Below, piece by piece: positions 16,313 to 25,558 of a stretch of DNA of 64,000 nt. The notes below the pieces were generated by a model, which made no database searches, was not told the DNA's origin, and was given only the letters and a program-made list of their open reading frames with translations. How positions within the stretch are numbered: the first letter of the stretch is position 1; each line of letters opens with the position of its first letter. The position numbers and the translations under genes are program-made. The stretch is from Nocardioides immobilis (lineage in GTDB: Bacteria; Actinomycetota; Actinomycetes; Propionibacteriales; Nocardioidaceae): the NCBI RefSeq assembly GCF_003515065.1, contig NZ_QXGH01000009.1:186001-250000 (forward strand), given 5' to 3'.

Positions 16313-18859
16313 ATGCGCTATGCCGACCCGGACCTGTGCCCCGATTGCCGCTCGGACCTCCCCCACGGGGTCCGCAGCTGCCCCACCTGCTCGCTGCCGG
16401 TGCGCCACGCTCTCGCGATCGAGCTCTTCTCGACGCTGCAGCACGCCGACACGCTGGTCGACCGGCTCCGGTCGCTCAGCAACGGGGCCACCGTGCCGTC
16501 GGCAGCCCGTACGACGACCGGCCTGGTGCCGCCCGGACCGGTCGCCACCGCACCCACCCGCCCCGCGGCCCCCGCAGCGCCCGCCGCACCCGTGCCCCCG
16601 CGCCCCGCAGCACCCGTGCCGCCTCCCCCGCCCGCCGCGAAGCCGGCCGGCCCTGCGGCGCCGTACCCCACGCCTCCGCGCAGCGGCCTGGGCGTGGCGA
16701 TCATCCCGAAGATCCTGCTCGGCCTCGGCGCGTTCTGCCTCCTCGCGGCCGCCATCGGCTTCCTCGCCGTTGCCTGGGACGACATCGGGGTCGGCGGCCG
16801 CACCGCGGTGCTGCTCACGCTGACCGCTGCCGCGACCGGCGGCTCGCTGCTGCTCAACCGGTTCGAGCTGCGCATCGCCGCCGAGTCCATGAGCGTCGTC
16901 GCCCTCGGCATGCTGGGCCTCGACGTGATCGGCGCCCACGCGGCCGGCTGGTTCGGTGACTCCTCGACCGGCTGGGCCGTGGCCACCGGTGGCGCCGTGA
17001 TGGCGCTCGGCGGCACCGGCATGGCGCTCCCCCGCTTCGGTGACGGTCCCCGCCTGGTCGCGCCGCAGGTCTTCGTGGGCGTCGGCTACCTGATCGCCTG
17101 GGGCGGCCTGCTCGCCGCCATGGACCACCCGCTGGTCAGCGGCCACGCACTCGTCGTCCTCGGTGCGGTCGTGACCTGGCTGTCGCGCACCGCGCTGCCG
17201 GTCCGGGCCTGGAGCGTCGGCATCGCCACCGCCGTGGTGTGGAGCGCGACCGCCCTGCTCGGCGTCGGCCACGCCTTCGCGGACCCGACGACCGCCGGGC
17301 TGTGGATCGACGGTGCGGGGTGGTCCCTCGTCGCCTCCGCCGCGACCCTGCTGGCCCCCGGGCTGGTCCTGAAGCGCCGCGACCTCACCGTCGGCGGCGC
17401 GTCCGTCGGAGCCCTGCTCGTCACGATCGCGCTGGTCGCCCCGGCGGTCGACGAGTCGGCCCGGATCGCCGGCGCGGTCACGCTCGCCGTCACGGCCGCG
17501 TGGGTCGCGGCGTACCGCCTCCTCCCGACGACGCTGCGCACGGTCGCGCTCGCACCGGCCGCCATCGGCTCGCTGGCACTGCTCGGCTTCGACGCGGTCG
17601 CCGGGATCGTCGTCCTCGCCCGGATCGCCGAGGTCGGCCCCGACAGCCCGTTCGGGGTCGTCCTGCGCGAGCCGGACCCGGCCACCGAGCCGCTGCTGAC
17701 CGTCCCGTCGGTGCTGGTGCCGCTCGCCCTCCTCGCGCTCCTCGTCCCCCAGCGCGCCGACGGCCGGAGCGCCCCGTGGTGGCAGACCGGCGCGGTCGTC
17801 GGTGGCGTCGCGGCGGTCGCCACCCTGGCGTCGTACGACGTCGCGCTGGCGCTCGTCGTCGCCGCGCTCGGCGTGGTCGCCATCGGCAGCCTGGTCCTCG
17901 GCCTCGTCGCCGACGGGACCCGGCAGACGTCGTTCGGCCTGGTCGCCCTCGGGATCGGCGCGACCGGCATCGTGCTCGCCCTCCCGAGCACGCCGATCGT
18001 CGCCGTCGCCTCGGGGATCCTGCTCGGGATGGCGATGATCGCCCACTTCGTGGGTCGCACCACCGAGCTGCGCGGGGTCGCCGCCGTGACGCTGTCCCCC
18101 GCGCTCGCGGCCCTCGTCTGGACCGCCGGCCTGGCCAACGACGTCGACGCTCGATGGCTCGGCGTACCGCTCCTGCTCCTCCTGGGTGTGCTGGCCATCG
18201 CCCGCCCCCGGCTGCAGGTCGAGGTCCCGGCCGTCCTGGTCGCGCTGGTCGCGGTGCCGCCGGCGATCTTCGCGGCCGACGACGCCGGCGGCTCGCTGGC
18301 GCTGCACCTGGTCGTGCTCGGCGCTCTGCTGTCCGCCTCCGCGCTGATCCACGAGTCCCGCCGCGAGCTCGCGTGGGCAGCCGTCCCGGTGTTCGCCCTG
18401 GCGTCGTGGGTCTGGTTCGGCGACCGCGGTGTCACCGCCCCGGAGCCCTACACGCTGCCGATCGCGGCCGACCTGACCCTGCTCGGCCTGATCCACCTGC
18501 AGCGCAAGCCGGACGCCGGGACCGAGGCCGCCCTGCTCCCCGGGCTGCTGCTCGGCACCGTGCCGTCCCTGCTGTGGGTGCTCGACGATCCGGTATCGCT
18601 GCGGGCGCTGTTCCTCGGCGGGGCCTGCCTGGTGCTCACGATCGCCGGCGCCGCGCTCCGATGGAGCGCGCCCCTGATGGTCGGCTCGGTCGTCGGCGCG
18701 ATCGTCGTGCTGCGAGAGATCGGACCGTACGCCGGCGACGTGCCGCAGTGGGTGTGGATCGGCCTGGCCGGCGCGCTGCTGACCACGGTCGGCATCACCT
18801 GGGAGCGACGACTGCTCGAGATCCGCAACGCGGTCGGGCTGCTCGGCCGCCTCCGGTGA
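16313..18859 (+). CDS. Large zinc-ribbon multi-pass membrane protein
   Basis: The product is about 848 aa. An N-terminal zinc ribbon (CPDC near residue 9 and CPTC near residue 23) is followed by a long Pro/Ala linker (about residues 75-125). Roughly twenty or more hydrophobic helices then continue to the C terminus. There is no catalytic motif I can identify. Proteins of this design (zinc ribbon, proline-rich linker, very many membrane segments) are known in Actinobacteria as SCO7-type integral membrane proteins without assigned function. ATG 16313 is chosen because GGGGAG ends 9 nt before it; the ATG at 16304 directly abuts that site. Confidence 0.8.
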   Translation: MRYADPDLCPDCRSDLPHGVRSCPTCSLPVRHALAIELFSTLQHADTLVDRLRSLSNGATVPSAARTTTGLVPPGPVATAPTRPAAPAAPAAPVPPRPAAPVPPPPPAAKPAGPAAPYPTPPRSGLGVAIIPKILLGLGAFCLLAAAIGFLAVAWDDIGVGGRTAVLLTLTAAATGGSLLLNRFELRIAAESMSVVALGMLGLDVIGAHAAGWFGDSSTGWAVATGGAVMALGGTGMALPRFGDGPRLVAPQVFVGVGYLIAWGGLLAAMDHPLVSGHALVVLGAVVTWLSRTALPVRAWSVGIATAVVWSATALLGVGHAFADPTTAGLWIDGAGWSLVASAATLLAPGLVLKRRDLTVGGASVGALLVTIALVAPAVDESARIAGAVTLAVTAAWVAAYRLLPTTLRTVALAPAAIGSLALLGFDAVAGIVVLARIAEVGPDSPFGVVLREPDPATEPLLTVPSVLVPLALLALLVPQRADGRSAPWWQTGAVVGGVAAVATLASYDVALALVVAALGVVAIGSLVLGLVADGTRQTSFGLVALGIGATGIVLALPSTPIVAVASGILLGMAMIAHFVGRTTELRGVAAVTLSPALAALVWTAGLANDVDARWLGVPLLLLLGVLAIARPRLQVEVPAVLVALVAVPPAIFAADDAGGSLALHLVVLGALLSASALIHESRRELAWAAVPVFALASWVWFGDRGVTAPEPYTLPIAADLTLLGLIHLQRKPDAGTEAALLPGLLLGTVPSLLWVLDDPVSLRALFLGGACLVLTIAGAALRWSAPLMVGSVVGAIVVLREIGPYAGDVPQWVWIGLAGALLTTVGITWERRLLEIRNAVGLLGRLR

Positions 18860-18888
18860 CGCGGCAGCGACCTGCTAGGAATGGGCGC

Positions 18889-19380
18889 ATGGCTACCACT
18901 GCACTCGGGGGCAACCCCGTCACCACCGCCGGCGAGCTGCCGGCAGTCGGCTCCCCCGCCCCGTCGTTCGAGCTGGTCGGAAACGACTTCAGCGCCGTGA
19001 AGCTGCCGGGCGGCACCCGGACGATCCTCAACATCTTCCCGAGCATCGCGACTGGCATCTGCTCCGGCAGCGTGCGGAAGTTCAACGAGCTCGCCGCCGG
19101 GCTGGACAACACGACGGTCATCTGCGTCTCCAACGACCTGCCGTTCGCCCTCGCGAGCTTCTGCGGCGCCGAGGGCATCGAGAACGTCACGACCGCGTCG
19201 GGCTTCCGCTCGAGCTTCGGCGACGACTACGGCGTGACCCTGACCGACGGCAAGTGGGCCGGGCTGCTCGCCCGGTCGATCGTCGTCATCGACGAGGACG
19301 GCAACGTGATCTACACGCAGCTGGTCCCGGAGATCGCGACCGACCCCGACTTCGACGCGGCTGTCGCCGCTCTCGGCTGA
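18889..19380 (+). CDS. tpx: Thiol peroxidase Tpx (atypical 2-Cys peroxiredoxin)
   Basis: This 163-aa protein matches Tpx: [14 protein letters not shown] near the N terminus, the peroxidatic Cys in [19 protein letters not shown], the resolving Cys in [17 protein letters not shown], and the C-terminal strand [12 protein letters not shown]. It reduces hydroperoxides using thioredoxin. The active-site segment has IATGIC where most Tpx have IDTPVC, a mild change that keeps the Thr and Cys. ATG 18889 is about 30 nt after the membrane-protein stop; TAGGAA 7 nt upstream suggests a leaderless start. Confidence 0.92.
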   Translation: MATTALGGNPVTTAGELPAVGSPAPSFELVGNDFSAVKLPGGTRTILNIFPSIATGICSGSVRKFNELAAGLDNTTVICVSNDLPFALASFCGAEGIENVTTASGFRSSFGDDYGVTLTDGKWAGLLARSIVVIDEDGNVIYTQLVPEIATDPDFDAAVAALG

Positions 19381-19396
19381 TCGACAGCCTGAACCC

Positions 19397-19702
19397 TCAT
19401 TCCTCTGGCCGGGCCGGGTCCCAGAATGCCTCGCGCATCTGGACCCGGCCCGTCCCGTTGCACGGCGTGCCCTCGTCGGCGTAGCGCGCCCGGGCCTCGT
19501 CGCCGTGGCTCGGCGGCAGGGTGCCGTCGGCCCGCACCACCCGCCACCACGGCACCGGGCCCCCGTGGTTCGCCATCACCGAGCCGACCTGACGCGGTCC
19601 GCCGCCCACGACAGCAGCGATGGCGCCGTACGTCGTGACCCGGCCCGGCGGGACCAGCTCGACGCACGACAGCACGCGCTCGACGTACTCCTCCGGGTCC
19701 AC
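19397..19702 (-). CDS. Alkyltransferase-like (ATL) DNA repair protein
   Basis: This 101-aa protein is homologous to the C-terminal domain of O6-alkylguanine-DNA alkyltransferases: VPPGRVTTYGAIA, GGGPRQVGSVMANHG and the recognition-helix end. The reactive PCHRV motif is replaced by PWWRVV, so the acceptor Cys is absent. ATL proteins bind and flip O6-alkylguanine without repairing it and hand lesions to nucleotide excision repair. GTG 19702 (VDPEEYVERVLSC) is the start that fits family length. It converges with tpx, 16 nt apart. Confidence 0.88.
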   Translation of the reverse strand: MDPEEYVERVLSCVELVPPGRVTTYGAIAAVVGGGPRQVGSVMANHGGPVPWWRVVRADGTLPPSHGDEARARYADEGTPCNGTGRVQMREAFWDPARPEE

Positions 19703-19742
19703 CGGACCATCGAAGCATCCGCGACGGACAGCAGACGCGCCG

Positions 19743-19772
19743 AGGACCCCGTCGCTGTGCGACGGGGCCCTC
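19743..19772 (-). terminator. Hairpin downstream of moeZ
   Basis: CCCCGTCGC (19747-19755) and GCGACGGGG (19759-19767) pair around a TGT loop. Flanking GAGG/CCTC extends the stem with one mismatch. It lies 130 nt past the moeZ stop and just upstream of the ATL gene, so it probably separates the two transcripts. No T run follows. Confidence 0.5.
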
Positions 19773-19899
19773 AGGTGCTCCCTCGGTGCGGCAAACGCTC
19801 CAAAGAATCGGGTTGCGGTCCCGGTCACCCGAGAACCGCTCTCCCTTCGCTCAACGAGCAGGTCTAGACGCGGTTACGGGCGACCGTTCAGGAGCGCGT

Positions 19900-21099
19900 T
19901 CAGTACGCCGGCTGGCTCGGGTCGATCTGGTTGACCCAGGCCACGACACCGCCGCCCACGTGGACGGCGTCGGCGTACCCGGCTCCCTTGACGATCGCGA
20001 GCGTCTCCGCCGACCGCACGCCGGTCTTGCAGTACATGACGACCTGCTTGTCGGCCGGCAGCTGCTCGAGGGCGGAGCCGTTGAGGAACTCGTTCTTGGG
20101 GATCAGCACCGAGCCCGGGACCTTGTTGATCTCGTACTCGACCGGCTCACGGACGTCGACGAGGACGAAGTCGCGGCTGCCCTCCTCGCGCTCCTTGAGC
20201 ATGTGCTCGAGCTGGACGACCGAGATCGTCGAGTCCGCGGCGGCGTCGGCGGCCTCGTCGGAGATCGCGCCGCAGAAGTAGTCGTAGTCGATGAGCCCGG
20301 TGACCGACGGGTTGTCGCCGCAGAGCGCGCAGTTGGGGTCCTTGCGGACCTTCAGCTTGCGGTACTCCATCTCCAGGGCGTCGTAGATCATCAGCCGGCC
20401 GACGAGCGGCTCGCCGATGCCGGCGAGCAACTTGATCGCCTCGTTGACCTGGATCGAGCCGATGCTGGCGCACAGGACGCCCAGCACGCCGCCCTCGGCG
20501 CAGCTCGGGACCATGCCCGGCGGCGGGGGCTCGGGGTAGAGGCAGCGGTAGCAGGGAGCGTCCTCGGCCATGGTCGGCGCGAACACCGAGGCCTGGCCGT
20601 CGAAGCGGTAGATCGAGCCCCAGACGTAGGGGATCCCGAGGAAGTACGCCGCGTCGTTGACCATGTAGCGCGTCGCGAAGTTGTCGGTGCCGTCGACGAT
20701 CAGGTCGTAGCCCCGGAAGATCTCGAAGACGTTGTCGTTGTCGAGGCGCTCCTCGTGGAGGATCACGTTGACGTAGGGGTTGATCTCCGCGATCGACTCC
20801 TTGGCCGACTGGCCCTTCGGCTTGTCGATGTCGCTGACGCCGTGGATGACCTGGCGCTGCAGGTTCGACTCGTCGACGGTGTCGAACTCGGCGATGCCGA
20901 GGGTGCCGACGCCGGCCGCGGCCAGGTAGAGCAGGGCGGGCGAGCCGAGCCCGCCGGCACCGATGACCAGCACCTTGGCGTTCTTGAGCCGCTTCTGCCC
21001 GGCCATGCCCACGTCCGGGATGATCAGGTGGCGGCTGTAGCGGCGGACCTCGTCGATGGTCAGCTCGGCGGCCGGCTCGACCAGCGGCGGAAAGCTCAC
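19900..21099 (-). CDS. moeZ: Adenylyltransferase/sulfurtransferase MoeZ
   Basis: This 399-aa protein fuses an E1-like ThiF/MoeB domain (ATP loop GAGGLGSPALLYLAAAGVG, Arg finger region NLQRQ, DGTDNFATRY, and zinc cysteines CYRC and CALCG) to a C-terminal rhodanese domain with active-site CKTGVRS (about residue 355). MoeZ adenylates and thiocarboxylates small sulfur-carrier proteins such as MoaD and CysO for molybdopterin and cysteine synthesis. GTG 21099 has GAGGAG 6-8 nt upstream. Its place between the ATL gene and tetR/DUF3107 resembles the moeB1/moeZ neighbourhood of mycobacteria. Confidence 0.94.
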   Translation of the reverse strand: MSFPPLVEPAAELTIDEVRRYSRHLIIPDVGMAGQKRLKNAKVLVIGAGGLGSPALLYLAAAGVGTLGIAEFDTVDESNLQRQVIHGVSDIDKPKGQSAKESIAEINPYVNVILHEERLDNDNVFEIFRGYDLIVDGTDNFATRYMVNDAAYFLGIPYVWGSIYRFDGQASVFAPTMAEDAPCYRCLYPEPPPPGMVPSCAEGGVLGVLCASIGSIQVNEAIKLLAGIGEPLVGRLMIYDALEMEYRKLKVRKDPNCALCGDNPSVTGLIDYDYFCGAISDEAADAAADSTISVVQLEHMLKEREEGSRDFVLVDVREPVEYEINKVPGSVLIPKNEFLNGSALEQLPADKQVVMYCKTGVRSAETLAIVKGAGYADAVHVGGGVVAWVNQIDPSQPAY

Positions 21100-21287
21100 G
21101 GTGTGCTCCTCGTCGGATGTCTTCGGGTGGCCGCCGTTCGGAGGCCGTCAGGGGATAACAGCGGCGTCGATGCTCGTGTTCCCGGTCCATCCATGGTCCC
21201 TCTCCCACCCTGACCGTCCCCGACACGTCCCGTCATCCGGACCCGGCCCCTCCCCGCCGTCGCCGTACTCGGGAGTAGGCTCACGGC

Positions 21288-21923
21288 GTGGTCAGCAGGT
21301 CGTACGACGTCGAGGACCCCCGCCGTCCGCGTGGGATCCGGTTGCCGCGCCGTGAGCGCCGCGCCCAGCTGCTTGCGTCCGCCCTCGAGGTTTTCGTCGC
21401 TCAGGGCTATCACGCGGCCGCGATGGACGACATCGCCGAGCGCGCCGGGGTGTCGAAACCGGTGCTCTACCAGCACTTCCCGGGCAAGCTCGAGCTCTAC
21501 CTCGCGCTCCTCGACGACGCCTGCGACGCGATCATCGCCAACTGCCGCGCCGCCCTGGAGTCGACCAACGACAACAAGCAGCGCGTGGCTGCGGCGATGG
21601 ACGCTTTCTACGGCTACGTCGCGCACGACGCCGGCGCGTTCCGCCTGGTCTTCGAGTCCGACCTCACCAGCGAGCCGGCCGTCCGCGACCACGTCGACCG
21701 GGTGACGATCGAGTGCGCCGACCTGATCGCCGAGGTGATCAACGAGGACACCGGGCTTCCCGCCGCCGCGTCCCGGCTGCTCGCGGTCTCCCTGGTCGGC
21801 ATGGGCCAGGTCAGCGCGCGGTTCTGGCTCACCGACTCCGGTGGCCTCGAGCGCGAGGAGGCCGTGGCCCTCGTGTCGGGCCTGGCCTGGCGCGGCATCC
21901 GGGGCTATCCGCTCACCGACTAG
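21288..21923 (+). CDS. TetR-family regulator upstream of the DUF3107 gene
   Basis: This 211-aa protein has a TetR-type helix-turn-helix (AMDDIAERAGVSKPVLYQHFPGKLELYLALLD, read in pieces, residues about 45-75) and a helical ligand domain. It resembles the TetR regulator beside the DUF3107 gene in mycobacteria (Rv3208). GTG 21288 follows TAGGCT (21276-21281) by 6 nt, so the transcript is probably leaderless. The DUF3107 gene begins 40 nt after the stop and is likely cotranscribed. No palindromic operator is obvious upstream. Confidence 0.88.
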   Translation: MVSRSYDVEDPRRPRGIRLPRRERRAQLLASALEVFVAQGYHAAAMDDIAERAGVSKPVLYQHFPGKLELYLALLDDACDAIIANCRAALESTNDNKQRVAAAMDAFYGYVAHDAGAFRLVFESDLTSEPAVRDHVDRVTIECADLIAEVINEDTGLPAAASRLLAVSLVGMGQVSARFWLTDSGGLEREEAVALVSGLAWRGIRGYPLTD

Positions 21924-21963
21924 GCTCGTCAGTATTCGCCTCAAGCAAGATGAAGGAGCCTCA

Positions 21964-22185
21964 GTGGAGGTCAAGATCGGCGTGCAGAACGCCGCCCGTG
22001 AGCTGACTGTCGAGACCGACGAGAGTTCCGACGCGATCGAGAAGCTGGTGACCGACGCGATCGCCAAGGGCGGCGTGGTGGTGCTCACCGACTCGAAGGG
22101 CCAGCGCACCGTCGTACCGGCCGACAAGCTCGCCTACGTGCACATCGGCCGCAGCGTGGCCGGACAGGTCGGCTTCCGCTCCTAG
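21964..22185 (+). CDS. DUF3107 family small protein (TB9.4-like)
   Basis: This 73-aa protein starts VEVKIGVQNAARELTVETDE and ends with the VVPADKLAYVHIGRSVAG segment that identifies DUF3107. It is widely conserved in Actinobacteria as an ATP-binding-like small protein of unknown role. GTG 21964 is well placed 6 nt after AAGGAG. It follows a TetR gene as in mycobacteria, where the homologue is Rv3208A. Confidence 0.9.
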   Translation: MEVKIGVQNAARELTVETDESSDAIEKLVTDAIAKGGVVVLTDSKGQRTVVPADKLAYVHIGRSVAGQVGFRS

Positions 22186-22255
22186 GGAACTCATCGCCGG
22201 CTCCCAGGCGTTCCTCAGGCAACACGGGAAGCGTGCCCGTGAAGAGGTGAGGGTC

Positions 22256-23068
22256 ATGCTGCAGTTCCGTTTCGCTGCTGAGAGCGACACCGGTCGGGTC
22301 CGGGACAACAACGAGGACGCCGGGTTCGCCGGCCCCTACCTGCTGTGCGTCGCCGACGGGGTCGGCGGCGCCGCCGCCGGCGAGGTGGCCTCGGCCACGA
22401 CGTCGTACGTCGTCAGCGCCCGCGCGCTCGCCAATCCCGGCTACGACCCGCTCCGGCTGCTCGCGGCCGCAGCCGAGGAGGCGCACGACCAGCTCGTGCT
22501 CGGCGTAGGCACCGATCCGCGCCGGCTCGGCATGGCGACGACGCTGACCGCGATCCTCACCGACGGCGTCCGCACCGCGCTCGCCCACATCGGCGACTCC
22601 CGCGCCTACCTGCTGCGCGACGGCGGCTTCACCCAGCTCAGCCACGACCACACGATGGTGCAGGCGATGGTCGACGCCGGCCGGATCACTCCCGCCGAGG
22701 CGGCGGCGTCGCCGCACCGCAACGTCGTGCTCCAGGCCATCGACGCGACGAGCACGCCGACGCCGGACCTGCTGTGGCTGGACCTGCGTCCCGGTGACCG
22801 GCTGCTCCTCTGCAGCGACGGGGTGAGCGACGTGCTGCACGAGGCGGCGCTCGCGATGATCCTCACGGTGCCCTCGCCCCGGCTGGCGGCGACCAACCTG
22901 ATCCAGGCGGCACTCGACGGCGGCAGCCGCGACAACGTCACCGCGATCGTGGCGGACGTGGTCGACGGCCCTCCGATCGTCGGGACCGGTGCGGTGCTCG
23001 GCGCGATGGTCGACATGCGCGCCAACGTGGTCGACCCGACCGCCGTCCGACACCTGCGCTCCGCCTGA
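22256..23068 (+). CDS. PP2C-family serine/threonine phosphatase
   Basis: This 270-aa protein has PP2C metal motifs in order: SDTGRVRDNNEDA, LLCVADGVGG, TALAHIGDSRAYLLRDG, LLLCSDGVSDVL and SRDNVTAIVAD. The Asp residues in these motifs bind the two Mn/Mg ions for protein-serine/threonine dephosphorylation. It is soluble, with no membrane segment. ATG 22256 is used because AGAGG lies about 8 nt upstream; a GTG three codons earlier is possible. The partner kinase is not in the window. Confidence 0.92.
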   Translation: MLQFRFAAESDTGRVRDNNEDAGFAGPYLLCVADGVGGAAAGEVASATTSYVVSARALANPGYDPLRLLAAAAEEAHDQLVLGVGTDPRRLGMATTLTAILTDGVRTALAHIGDSRAYLLRDGGFTQLSHDHTMVQAMVDAGRITPAEAAASPHRNVVLQAIDATSTPTPDLLWLDLRPGDRLLLCSDGVSDVLHEAALAMILTVPSPRLAATNLIQAALDGGSRDNVTAIVADVVDGPPIVGTGAVLGAMVDMRANVVDPTAVRHLRSA

Positions 23069-23118
23069 CCGCGCGAAACCCTGGCGCTCCTGTCCGTCGG
23101 CGGATCTAGACTGGTGTC

Positions 23119-23457
23119 ATGAGCACACTGTCGTACGAGTACGCGCGCCTCTGGGTGCCGCTGTACGACAACACCACGCTCTCCGTCGCGCGGCCGGTCT
23201 TCCTGATCGAGGCGGCCGACGGGTTCGAGGGGATCGTCGCCGAGAAGAACACGACCCTGATCGCCGTGCTCAACGAGCTCGGCCGCGACGGCTGGCGCAT
23301 CGACACCACGGCGATCCGGGTCACGGCACCGTCGCCGGAGTTCCAGCTGCTCATCGACGCCACGCTCGACGAGGTCGACGGCGGCTCCCTGAGCGAGGCC
23401 GACTCGGGCGCCGTCAACGAGTTCGACGTCTACGGCATGCGCCGCCGGCTGAGCTAG
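23119..23457 (+). CDS. Conserved hypothetical protein (112 aa)
   Basis: This soluble 112-aa protein begins MSTLSYEYARLWVPLYDN and has a hydrophobic core pattern of alternating strands and a central helix (IAVLNELGRDGWRIDT). The last phrase resembles DUF4177-type small domains, in which a Gly-Trp-rich turn follows a helix. I cannot assign a function. ATG 23119 lies 6 nt after TAGACT, another leaderless arrangement. It is followed by the first 49-nt palindromic element. Confidence 0.7.
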   Translation: MSTLSYEYARLWVPLYDNTTLSVARPVFLIEAADGFEGIVAEKNTTLIAVLNELGRDGWRIDTTAIRVTAPSPEFQLLIDATLDEVDGGSLSEADSGAVNEFDVYGMRRRLS

Positions 23458-23464
23458 GACAACG

Positions 23465-23513
23465 AGGCGCCAAATGCGCCTTCGCACCTGCCCCGGAGGC
23501 GCATTTCGCGCCT
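23465..23513. repeat. 49-nt palindromic element, copy A
   Basis: Arms AGGCGCCAAATGCGCC (23465-23480) and GGCGCATTTCGCGCCT (23498-23513) are complementary at 15 of 16 positions around a 17-nt loop. Copy B at 24595-24643 has the same 49-nt length and 43 identical bases in the same orientation. The two copies bracket the nuclease-like gene at 23574-24590. They may be REP-like elements or matched terminators. Confidence 0.75.
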
Positions 23514-23573
23514 TTCCACAGGCGCCGAGGGCGGACGTTTCCACCGATCGGTCCCCGGGGGACGTCCACGTGC

Positions 23574-24590
23574 ATGGACGACGACAAATGGCGACCCCGC
23601 TGCCCTCCGGCGCGCGGGCTGGTGGTGCCCGTACGCCTCGATCCGACCGGAGCGGCAGGACCCACTCGCCACCAGGCCAGGCGCGGACGCTGGCGCCAGA
23701 CGACCCACGGCTTCCACGTTCCCGCCGACACCAATAGAGACGTCGTCGAACAACGAATCCTGGAACAGTCGATGCGGGTCGACGCTGTCGGGGCCGTCAC
23801 GGGGTGGGCGGCGCTGCGGCTCTATGGCGCCGCGTTCTTCGACGGCCTCGCCCCTGACGGCCGCACCACGATGCCCGTGCCCCTGGTGAGCCCGCACCAC
23901 CTGGCTGACACCGCCGACAGCATCACCTCCAGGGCGAGCCTCGCCGGCCACCGCTTGTGGGTCGTCCAAGGGGTCCGCTGCGTCGGCGTGGAGCGCGCGG
24001 TGGTCGACGAGATCGCCCGCGTCGACGACCTGCGCGAGGCCGTCGTCGTCATCGACATGGCTTGCGCGGCAAGGATCACCTCGTTGGCCAGAATCCGTTC
24101 CTACGCAGAGCGCCATCCCCGTGCTCGCGCGCTGGTGCTGAGCGCCCTGGCGCTCGCAAGTGAGCACAGCCTGTCCCCACAGGAGACACGAATGCGGCTC
24201 GTCTGGGTGCTTGACGCCGGCTGGCCGGAGCCGGCGTGCAACCGGATCGTCTATGCCCCGAGCGGGCAGATCCTCGGTCGTCCCGACCTGCTGGACATGG
24301 AGACGGGCGTGGTCGGCGAGTACAACGGCGCATTCCACCGCGGCCGAGCCCGACACCGTTCGGACGTGGGGCGCGCCGAGCTCTTTCGCTCGCACGGTCT
24401 CGAACCGTTCGAGGTGGTGGCGGGCGACGGGCCAGAGGTGCAGATCGCCAGGATGCGGTCGGCCCGTGAGCGCGCCCTCGGAGGTGTCACACCTCGCCGG
24501 TGGACGACCGACCCGCCACCGGGTGCCCTCGTCCCGGCTGAGATGTCCGTGGACGAGGAGCTCGATCTCCACGCCTGGCCCGCCGACTGA
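23574..24590 (+). CDS. Nuclease-like protein with N-terminal antitoxin-type region (AbiEi / VSR-like)
   Basis: This 338-aa protein is of a type abundant in Nocardioides. Its N-terminal half resembles the AbiEi-type winged-helix/antitoxin region (TGWAALRLYG, VVQGVRCVGVERAV). Its C-terminal part resembles a VSR/DUF559-like PD-(D/E)xK nuclease, with Asp in ILGRPDLLDMETG and Glu in VVGEYNGAFHRG followed by a conserved Arg/His. Catalytic activity is not proven, and the final Lys or His ligand is uncertain. ATG 23574 is the first Met after copy A of the palindromic element. The gene is bracketed by near-identical 49-nt palindromes, which suggests acquisition or spread as a unit. Confidence 0.72.
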   Translation: MDDDKWRPRCPPARGLVVPVRLDPTGAAGPTRHQARRGRWRQTTHGFHVPADTNRDVVEQRILEQSMRVDAVGAVTGWAALRLYGAAFFDGLAPDGRTTMPVPLVSPHHLADTADSITSRASLAGHRLWVVQGVRCVGVERAVVDEIARVDDLREAVVVIDMACAARITSLARIRSYAERHPRARALVLSALALASEHSLSPQETRMRLVWVLDAGWPEPACNRIVYAPSGQILGRPDLLDMETGVVGEYNGAFHRGRARHRSDVGRAELFRSHGLEPFEVVAGDGPEVQIARMRSARERALGGVTPRRWTTDPPPGALVPAEMSVDEELDLHAWPAD

Positions 24591-24594
24591 CTGG

Positions 24595-24643
24595 AGGCGC
24601 CAAAAGCGCCATCGCGCCTGCTCCGCAGGCGCATTTCACGCCT
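24595..24643. repeat. 49-nt palindromic element, copy B
   Basis: Arms AGGCGCCAAAAGCGCC (24595-24610) and GGCGCATTTCACGCCT (24628-24643) pair at 13 of 16 positions. Six of 49 bases differ from copy A. It fills the short gap between two convergent genes (stops at 24590 and 24650), so it could also terminate both. Confidence 0.75.
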
Positions 24644-24649
24644 CGGCGC

Positions 24650-25558
24650 TCAGTCCTGTTCGAGAGCGGCGAACAGGTCGCCGTACTCCTCGATCCGGTC
24701 GAGCACGTCGGCCATCCCGAACTGGTCGAGCCCGAGCTCGTCCTCGGCGCCGGCCTCGACCTCCTCCCAGGTGATGGGAGTGGCGACGGTCGGCCGGTCG
24801 CGTCCGCGCAGGGAGTACGGCGAGATCGTGGTCTTCGAGCCCGCGTTCTGGGACCAGTCGATGAAGACCTTGCCCCGCCGCCGGGCCTTCGTCATCGTCG
24901 CCGTGATCAGTGACGAGTGGGCGGCGGCGAGCTCCTCGGCGACCTCCTTCGCCACGCCGGTGACCTCCTCCGAAGGAAGGTAGGAGGACAGGTCTGCATA
25001 CAGGTGGAGGCCCTTGCTGCCGCTGGTGACGGGGCGGGCGTCCAGGCCACGGGCGGCGAGGGCGTCCCTGGCCTTGAGGGCGACCTGGCAGCACTCGTGC
25101 AGCCCGGCAGGCTCCCCGGGGTCGAGGTCGACGACCAAGCGGTCCGCGCCCAGCGGCTCGTCCGAGTCGTCGATCGTCCACTGGTGGACATGCAGCTCGA
25201 GCGCCGCGAGGTTGACCATCCACATCAGCGTGGCCAGGTCCTCGACGATCGGGAACACCAGGGTGTCGCCGTGGCGGCTGGGGCCGCGGGAGCCGGTCGT
25301 CGGCACTTCCGCCGTGCGCACCCACGACGGGGTGCCGGCCGGCACGTTCTTCTCGAAGAAGCTCATCGTCTGGACCCCGTGCGGCCAGCGGATCCGGGTG
25401 ACCGGCCGGCCGGCGAGATGCGGGAGCAGCACCGGCGCGATCCGCGCGTAGTAGTCGAGCACCTCGCCCTTCGTGGTGCCGGTGGCCGGGTAGAGCACCT
25501 TCTCCAGGTTGCTCAGCTTGAGGGTGCGACCCTCGACGTCGACGTGGACCTCAGTCAT
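24650..25558 (-). CDS. LigD-type polymerase/primase domain protein (NHEJ)
   Basis: This 302-aa stand-alone LigD polymerase (PolDom) has LSNLEKVLYPATG, LDYYARIAPVLLPHL, the metal-binding VVDLDPGEP (DLDP), the TSGSKGLHLYADL segment with the phosphate-binding His, and the late RRGKVFIDWSQN motif with the third Asp. PolDom adds nucleotides or ribonucleotides at double-strand-break ends during non-homologous end joining. The start ATG overlaps the end of the ligase gene by 8 bp, so the two are cotranscribed. In many bacteria these domains are fused in LigD; here they are split. Confidence 0.92.
   Translation of the reverse strand: MTEVHVDVEGRTLKLSNLEKVLYPATGTTKGEVLDYYARIAPVLLPHLAGRPVTRIRWPHGVQTMSFFEKNVPAGTPSWVRTAEVPTTGSRGPSRHGDTLVFPIVEDLATLMWMVNLAALELHVHQWTIDDSDEPLGADRLVVDLDPGEPAGLHECCQVALKARDALAARGLDARPVTSGSKGLHLYADLSSYLPSEEVTGVAKEVAEELAAAHSSLITATMTKARRRGKVFIDWSQNAGSKTTISPYSLRGRDRPTVATPITWEEVEAGAEDELGLDQFGMADVLDRIEEYGDLFAALEQD

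Noticed and set aside
22247..22255. GTG start three codons before the PP2C ATG
   Set aside because: It overlaps the GAGGTGAGG sequence that serves as ribosome-binding site for ATG 22256.
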